Assembly: GCA_945906715.1 (NCBI GenBank)
Contig: CAMDRK010000075.1
Span: 1-10,299 of the forward strand
Length of the DNA stretch: 10,299 nt
Direction: 5' to 3'
From: Nitrospira lenta
GTDB lineage: Bacteria; Nitrospirota; Nitrospiria; Nitrospirales; Nitrospiraceae
In this document: positions 6,383-10,299 of the stretch, piece after piece
Layout: the number at the start of each line of letters is the position of its first letter
Numbering within the stretch: the first letter of the stretch is position 1
The notes under the pieces: generated by a model
The model's input: only the letters and a program-made list of their open reading frames with translations
The model's database searches: none
What the model was told of the DNA's origin: nothing
Made by a program: the position numbers and the translations under genes

Positions 6383-9376
6383 ATGATGATCACCAAGAGA
6401 AAGGTCGGGCTGAGAACAAAGTTCAACTTGCTGAGTCTGTCGCTCATTCTCGCGACTGCCCTCGGACTCGGCGTATTGGTGGTTCAACATGAGCGATCCT
6501 CCTCCTATGACGACCTCATTCTACGAGGCAAAATCACCGCCGCAATGCTGGCCAAAAATGCCGAATATAGCCTCTACACTGAAAATCAAGAGGCCCTCAA
6601 CCGAATCGTCGACAGCGTCAAGCTCGATCCTGATGTTGCCTATATTGTTGTGTTTGCCGCAAACGGGAAGCTGCTTGCGACAAATACGAAGGAACCACGT
6701 CTTATCCGACTGATTTCTACGCTCCCCTCTTGGGCAAGCAACGAGATGGTGGTAGGTCCGTTCATCGAACTGCCCGGCCAATCAGGCTATGTGGACATGC
6801 TCGCGCCCGTCCATACCCAGTCCAAGCGTGTGGACGACAACCTGTTCCTTGAGTCTGACCAGGGCAGAAATGAGGCAAAGATTATAGGCTACGTTCGCCT
6901 GGGTCTAGCGCGGAGCCGTGTGGACCAGGAGTTGCGAAATTTTCTAGTCTGGCTAAGCATGATCGTTGTGGCGATCCTTCTGATCGGTCTCACCGTCACG
7001 GTTGTGATGACCAATCGCATTACCACCCCGATTCGTCGACTGGTTGACGCCACTCGATCCCTTGTACAGGGACAGTTGGACACAAAAGTCATCGTCAACT
7101 CACAAGACGAAATGGCCGATCTTGCCGACTCCTTCAATCGCATGACGGAATCCCTGCGGATCTCCCGTGAGGCCAATCGGCAACATCAGCAAGGCTTGGA
7201 ACAAGAGGTTGCCAAACGGACAGATCAACTCTCCCAAGCGATTTTTCGAATCAGTCTGGCGCTTAACGCGACCGCGGTAGGGATCTGGGAATGGAACACC
7301 CTGACAAACCGTGTTCACTGGGATAGTCAGATGTTCCACCTCTATGGAATTTCGCCGACAATGGATGGTGTTGTCGATTACACGGACTGGAGTGGGGCTG
7401 TGATTCCAGAAGATTTACCGGAACAAGAAGCCATATTACAGGATACCGTTCGCCGCCGAGGACAGAGCATACGTGAATTCCGAATACGCCGGCGCAGTGA
7501 CGGCGCGTTGCGCATCATTCAAGCGGTGGAGGCAGTCAGGCCCAACGCAGAGGGTATCCCGGAATGGGTAGTGGGGACGAATCGCGACATCACCGAACAG
7601 AAGCAAGCCGAGGTGGCGCTGAGACAGGCGTCCCATGACCTGGAGGAGAAGAACCAGGAGCTGACTATTGCGCGCGACCAGGCGCTGGAGGTGGTCACCC
7701 TCAAGTTGGCCTTCATGGCGACCATGAGTCACGAGATTCGGACGCCAATGAATGGCGTTATCGGCATGACGGGCCTCCTGCTCGATACAGACCTGACGCA
7801 CGAGCAGCTGGAATTTGCCGAAACCATCCGCAACAGCGGTGAGCACCTGCTCATGATCATCAACGACATCCTCGACTTTTCCAAAATCGAAGCAGGCAAA
7901 CTGACCTTGGAGTCCATCGATTTTGATCTGCGCACCTCTGTCGAGGAAACGGTGGAGCTGGTGGCCTCTCGCGCGTTCAGCAAAGGGCTGAACCTCGCCT
8001 GCCTCGTGCATGCGAACGTCCCCTCTGCTCTCCGGGGCGATCCTGGACGCCTCCGCCAGATCCTGCTCAACCTGGTGGGGAATGCCATCAAGTTTACGGA
8101 GCAGGGCGAAGTCGTGGTCTCTGTATCGCTCGTGCACCACACTGACACCCAGGCCACGGTGCGGTTCGAAGTCCAAGACACCGGCATCGGGCTGTCCACG
8201 GAGGCGCAAGGGCGCCTGTTCCAGTCCTTCAGCCAGGCCGACAACTCGATCACGCGCAAGTACGGCGGCACCGGGTTGGGGCTCGCCATCTGCAAACAGC
8301 TCACGGAACTCATGGGAGGCCAGATCGGAGTGGAGAGTCAGGTGGGGATGGGCAGTACGTTCTGGTTCTCGGTATCCCTTGGTATCCAGCCACCCGGCAC
8401 ACCATCGGTGGGCGACCGGACTTCGCAGGATTTGCGTGGGCGCGGACTCTGCATCGTGAGCGGCCATGCGAGCAACCGCCGCATTCTGGAATTGTATGCG
8501 ACGAAATGGGGCGCCCGGTGTCGGGTGGCAGCAGACGGTCCCCAAGCCCTGGCCAGTTTGCGGGCTGCCGCTGCGGAAGACGGCGCCTGCGATTTCGCCA
8601 TTATTGACATGCAGATGCCAGGGATGGACGGCCTGGAACTGGCCCGGGCGATCAAGGCTGATCCGGTGCTGGCACCCACCCGGCTCATTCTCTTGACGTC
8701 CCAGGGACAGCGAGGCGATGCCAAGCTGGCGCAGACGGCCGGCTATGCCGCATACCTCACCAAGCCGGTGCAGGAGGGACAACTGTATGAGTGTCTCCTC
8801 GCCGTGGCGATCCCGCCTGCGCCGGCCCCGCCTCACGCGGTACAGTCAGAACACCAACCGACCCCTGCCGCGTTGATCACGCGCCACAGTTTGGCCGAAG
8901 CGAACATTCGGGCCACGGCCAAACTTCTGCTCGCCGAGGACAACGTGATCAACCAGAAGGTCGCGGTTCGGATGCTGGAAAAGTTGGGGTATCGAGTGGA
9001 TGTGGCGGCCAATGGCAACGAGGTCCTCGAGGCGCTTGCGCGGACCGACTATGCCGCGGTGCTCATGGATTGCCAAATGCCGGAACTGGATGGATTCGCC
9101 GCGACGGCGGAGATCAGAAGACGTGAAACGTTACACGTGAAACGTGATGCGCCGCCCCGGCGCATTCCGATCATTGCCATGACGGCGAACGCCATGGCGG
9201 AAGATCGCGCCTTGTGCTTCGCAGCCGGCATGGATGCCTACATCAGCAAGCCCGTGCAATCCAAAGTTTTAGCCGCAGTGCTCGCCAGTTGGGTCCCGCT
9301 GGCCTCGCCCGCCGCATCTGCCCCCGCTCCTGAGGACCGTCCGCGGGATACTGCGTCGGCGGGGACGGACGGGTGA
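6383..9376 (+). CDS. Membrane hybrid sensor histidine kinase (HAMP-PAS-HisKA-HATPase-REC-REC)
   Basis: This 997-residue inner-membrane kinase has TM1 at about 14-34, a periplasmic domain at 35-187 that looks Cache-like (inferred), TM2 at about 188-209, HAMP at about 207-262, a short coiled coil, and PAS at about 286-405 (GIWEWN at 300-305, WVVGTNRDITEQK at 395-407). HisKA carries SHEIRTPMNG (449-458), with H450 as the autophosphorylation site. The ATPase shows the N box (NLVGNAIKFT, 563-572), DTGIG (599-603) and GTGLGL (629-634). Receiver 1 (about 686-808) has the phosphoacceptor D742 and K794, but its first strand reads IVSGHAS where the acidic pair should be. Receiver 2 (about 846-970) is complete: E852, D853, D896, T934, K956. 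No Hpt domain follows. ATG at 6383 has AAGG 8 bases upstream and lies 10 bases after the binding-protein stop, so it is co-translated with it. The phosphoryl group probably passes to a separate Hpt protein; the one at 2752 is the nearest. The C-terminal half is visibly more G+C-rich than the N-terminal half. Confidence 0.95.
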   Translation: MMITKRKVGLRTKFNLLSLSLILATALGLGVLVVQHERSSSYDDLILRGKITAAMLAKNAEYSLYTENQEALNRIVDSVKLDPDVAYIVVFAANGKLLATNTKEPRLIRLISTLPSWASNEMVVGPFIELPGQSGYVDMLAPVHTQSKRVDDNLFLESDQGRNEAKIIGYVRLGLARSRVDQELRNFLVWLSMIVVAILLIGLTVTVVMTNRITTPIRRLVDATRSLVQGQLDTKVIVNSQDEMADLADSFNRMTESLRISREANRQHQQGLEQEVAKRTDQLSQAIFRISLALNATAVGIWEWNTLTNRVHWDSQMFHLYGISPTMDGVVDYTDWSGAVIPEDLPEQEAILQDTVRRRGQSIREFRIRRRSDGALRIIQAVEAVRPNAEGIPEWVVGTNRDITEQKQAEVALRQASHDLEEKNQELTIARDQALEVVTLKLAFMATMSHEIRTPMNGVIGMTGLLLDTDLTHEQLEFAETIRNSGEHLLMIINDILDFSKIEAGKLTLESIDFDLRTSVEETVELVASRAFSKGLNLACLVHANVPSALRGDPGRLRQILLNLVGNAIKFTEQGEVVVSVSLVHHTDTQATVRFEVQDTGIGLSTEAQGRLFQSFSQADNSITRKYGGTGLGLAICKQLTELMGGQIGVESQVGMGSTFWFSVSLGIQPPGTPSVGDRTSQDLRGRGLCIVSGHASNRRILELYATKWGARCRVAADGPQALASLRAAAAEDGACDFAIIDMQMPGMDGLELARAIKADPVLAPTRLILLTSQGQRGDAKLAQTAGYAAYLTKPVQEGQLYECLLAVAIPPAPAPPHAVQSEHQPTPAALITRHSLAEANIRATAKLLLAEDNVINQKVAVRMLEKLGYRVDVAANGNEVLEALARTDYAAVLMDCQMPELDGFAATAEIRRRETLHVKRDAPPRRIPIIAMTANAMAEDRALCFAAGMDAYISKPVQSKVLAAVLASWVPLASPAASAPAPEDRPRDTASAGTDG
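9121..9147 (+). repeat. Repeat-like insertion inside the second receiver domain
   Basis: ACGTGAAACGT occurs at 9121-9131 and again at 9135-9145, a direct repeat of period 14 with an imperfect inverted pair between (CGTG 9122-9125, CACG 9134-9137). Words of this ACGTGAAACGT type are, as I recall, common intergenic repeats in Nitrospira genomes. Here the segment stays in frame, encoding RETLHVKRD (914-922) in the loop between alpha-3 and beta-4. It includes a TTA codon that stands out against the surrounding G+C-rich coding. Confidence 0.5.
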
Positions 9377-9405
9377 GTGCCTGAGTCGTCCTGCGGAGTG
9401 GCGCG

Positions 9406-9423
9406 TGTGACCGTGTTGTCACA
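9406..9423 (+). terminator. Small hairpin after the kinase gene, weak terminator candidate
   Basis: TGTGAC (9406-9411) and GTCACA (9418-9423) make a 6-bp stem with a 6-base loop, 30 bases after the kinase stop. It is followed by A residues and not T residues, so support for termination is poor. It separates the rightward operon from the converging leftward tRNA genes. Confidence 0.25.
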
Positions 9424-9483
9424 AAACGAGAGAGGCCTACGCCCAGGTAGAACTCATTCAGCATCGTGTACGTAGTGGGAAAG

Positions 9484-9559
9484 TGGTGCCGAGGGACAGA
9501 ATTGAACTGTCGACACCAGCCTTTTCAGGGCTGTGCTCTACCAACTGAGCTACCTCGGC
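9484..9559 (-). tRNA. tRNA-Phe (anticodon GAA)
   Basis: The 76 nt on the minus strand fold fully. The acceptor GCCGAGG (9553-9559) pairs with CCTCGGC (9488-9494). The D arm is GCTC...GAGC, and the anticodon stem CAGCC/GGCTG encloses the loop CTGAAAA, giving anticodon GAA. The T arm is GACAG TTCAATT CTGTC, the discriminator is A, and CCA is encoded (9484-9486). It lies 178 bases downstream of tRNA-Ser in the same direction and may share its transcript. Confidence 0.97.
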
Positions 9560-9585
9560 ACGGTTCACGGTATGAGAGCGAGGCA

Positions 9586-9614
9586 CTGTTACAGGATCGT
9601 CCGAGAAAAATCAA
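9586..9614 (-). promoter_or_regulatory. Weak promoter candidate for tRNA-Phe
   Basis: On the minus strand TTGATT (9614-9609) and TAACAG (9591-9586) are 17 bases apart, a consensus spacing, and would start transcription about 20 bases before the tRNA. The box matches are only 4/6 and 3/6, so this is tentative; the tRNA could instead be co-transcribed with tRNA-Ser. Confidence 0.22.
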
Positions 9615-9620
9615 GCTGCC

Positions 9621-9732
9621 TGGTCTGTCTGGTTGATCTGGTCTATTTAGTTTGTTTTGTTTATTTGGTTCATCTGGTTAATTTCATTCAGTCAAAAACC
9701 AGACAAACTAAACAAACCAAATGAACCAAATA
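9621..9732. repeat. Two inverted arrays of a degenerate 9-base repeat between tRNA genes
   Basis: From 9621 to 9692 the sequence reads as eight consecutive 9-base units close to TGGTTTATT, for example TGGTTGATC (9630-9638), TGGTCTATT (9639-9647) and TGGTTCATC (9666-9674). After a 4-base centre, 9697-9732 reads as four units of the reverse complement, such as AACCAGACA (9697-9705) and AACCAAATA (9724-9732). The longest arm-to-arm match is TATTTGGTTCATCTGGTT (9662-9679) against 9715-9732, 17 of 18 paired. The array is much more A+T-rich than the flanks and contains no gene; the open frame across it only reflects the repeat period. Confidence 0.85.
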
Positions 9733-9737
9733 GGCTG

Positions 9738-9829
9738 TGGCGGAGAGGGAGGGATTTGAACCCTCGGTAGAAGTTTCCCCCTACGGCAGTTTAGCAAACT
9801 GCTGCCTTCGGCCACTCGGCCACCTCTCC
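9738..9829 (-). tRNA. tRNA-Ser (anticodon GCT)
   Basis: The 92 nt on the minus strand form a class II tRNA. The acceptor GGAGAGG (9823-9829) pairs with CCTCTCC (9742-9748). The anticodon stem GCAGT/ACTGC encloses the loop TTGCTAA, giving anticodon GCT, which reads AGC/AGU. A long variable arm is present, as expected for serine. The T arm is GAGGG TTCAAAT CCCTC, the discriminator is G, and CCA is encoded (9738-9740). It lies upstream of tRNA-Phe in the direction of transcription. Confidence 0.97.
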
Positions 9830-10299
9830 ACGGATCTCAGCTCTATGCGGGGTTCCCAATCATCTGCGACGCAGTTGATGACCGTAGGACGACCAGCAAT
9901 CGAGCGGTGATCTTACCCCAGGCCATGTGGGAGGTACAAGCGATTCGCGAGGAGAGCAAGAAAAACTCTTGGAGAAGAGGGCAAAGGCCTATAGGTCTAA
10001 CTCTTGGTCCACCCAAGGACGATTGGTATTTTCGCAAGTTGGACCAGGGAAGATGAGAGGATGCGCGCCCATTGGCATGTCTGTTTCATGTTGAGTGTGG
10101 TGTCATGGTCCCATGACGGCAAAGGGAGAGGATGGGTCTGCGGATATCCAATCGCAGTTGGTTGCGCCCGGGAGGCGGTCATGCCGGCAATGGGTGTCGT
10201 GTAATGGAGTTCAATATGGCTGGGTCTGACGACACCGCTCAGTGCCAACATGTGCAATGCGGTTCGCTTCTGTTTCGAGCGCAATCTGCGCAAATTCAT
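9830..10299. other. 470 bases upstream of the tRNA genes with no supported gene
   Basis: Open frames here are short (64-100 codons), have no ribosome sites or recognisable motifs, and are low in the hydrophobic-core patterns of real proteins. One minus-strand frame begins exactly at the window edge (ATG at 10297-10299, 100 codons), but nothing else supports it. Visible structure is limited to the palindrome at 10102-10117, a 9-base direct repeat AACTCTTGG (9964-9972 and 9999-10007) and an inverted pair TGGTCCA (10005-10011) / TGGACCA (10040-10046). The tRNA-Ser promoter should lie in 9830-9900, but I cannot pick it out with confidence. Confidence 0.5.
10102..10117. repeat. Short perfect inverted repeat
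   Basis: GTCATGG (10102-10108) and CCATGAC (10111-10117) are separated by TC. The dyad could be a binding site for a dimeric regulator or a small hairpin. No adjacent gene gives it a role. Confidence 0.4.

Noticed and set aside
7436..8836. A 466-codon open frame on the minus strand inside the kinase gene
   Set aside because: It is antisense to highly conserved kinase and receiver motifs in G+C-rich coding DNA, where long antisense frames arise by chance. It has no recognisable domain.
9533..9724. A 63-codon plus-strand frame with a repeating leucine-valine pattern
   Set aside because: It begins inside the tRNA-Phe gene on the opposite strand, and its pattern comes from the 9-base DNA repeats being a multiple of three.
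9621..9732. A CRISPR array
   Set aside because: The units are 9 bases with no spacers and are degenerate, which is a tandem minisatellite pattern. No cas genes are present.
9997..10299. A 100-codon minus-strand frame starting exactly at the window edge
   Set aside because: No ribosome site can be seen, there are no motifs, and residue usage looks random. More sequence to the right would be needed to reconsider it.

Overview
The window looks like chromosomal DNA from a Gram-negative, TonB-using bacterium of moderate to high G+C. Nitrospira or a close relative in the Nitrospirota is my best guess. This rests on the style of the proteins and of the intergenic repeats, and it is recognition, not a computed assignment. 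Two tRNA genes with encoded CCA ends, a SpoU-family rRNA/tRNA methyltransferase and a trans-envelope signalling operon are the most secure elements.

Layout. At 1-105 is the tail of an unidentified gene. It converges on a leftward XRE-type helix-turn-helix gene (197-658), with inverted repeats between the two. From a good -10 box near 786 runs a rightward pair: a small basic coiled-coil protein (833-1174) and a SpoU/TrmH RNA 2'-O-methyltransferase (1205-2011). A palindrome at 2016-2041 follows. After it come about 500 bases without a convincing gene, then a broken C-terminal receiver-domain fragment (2550-2735) and a small standalone histidine phosphotransfer (Hpt) protein (2752-3147).

The main content is a tight three-gene operon at 3325-9376: a TonB-dependent outer-membrane receptor, a periplasmic ABC-type substrate-binding protein of the PF04392 type, and a 997-residue membrane hybrid histidine kinase (TM, periplasmic sensor, TM, HAMP, PAS, HisKA, HATPase, two receiver domains). 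Gaps between the genes are 12 and 10 bases. There is no ABC permease, ATPase or output response regulator in the window. The likely logic is ligand entry through the receptor, capture by the binding protein, sensing by the kinase, and a phosphorelay that may use the Hpt protein just upstream. The coupling is inference from gene order. The ligand is unknown.

The right end carries tRNA-Phe(GAA) and tRNA-Ser(GCT), both on the minus strand. The spacer between them holds an unusual array of degenerate 9-base repeats arranged as two inverted arms. The last 470 bases hold no gene I can support.
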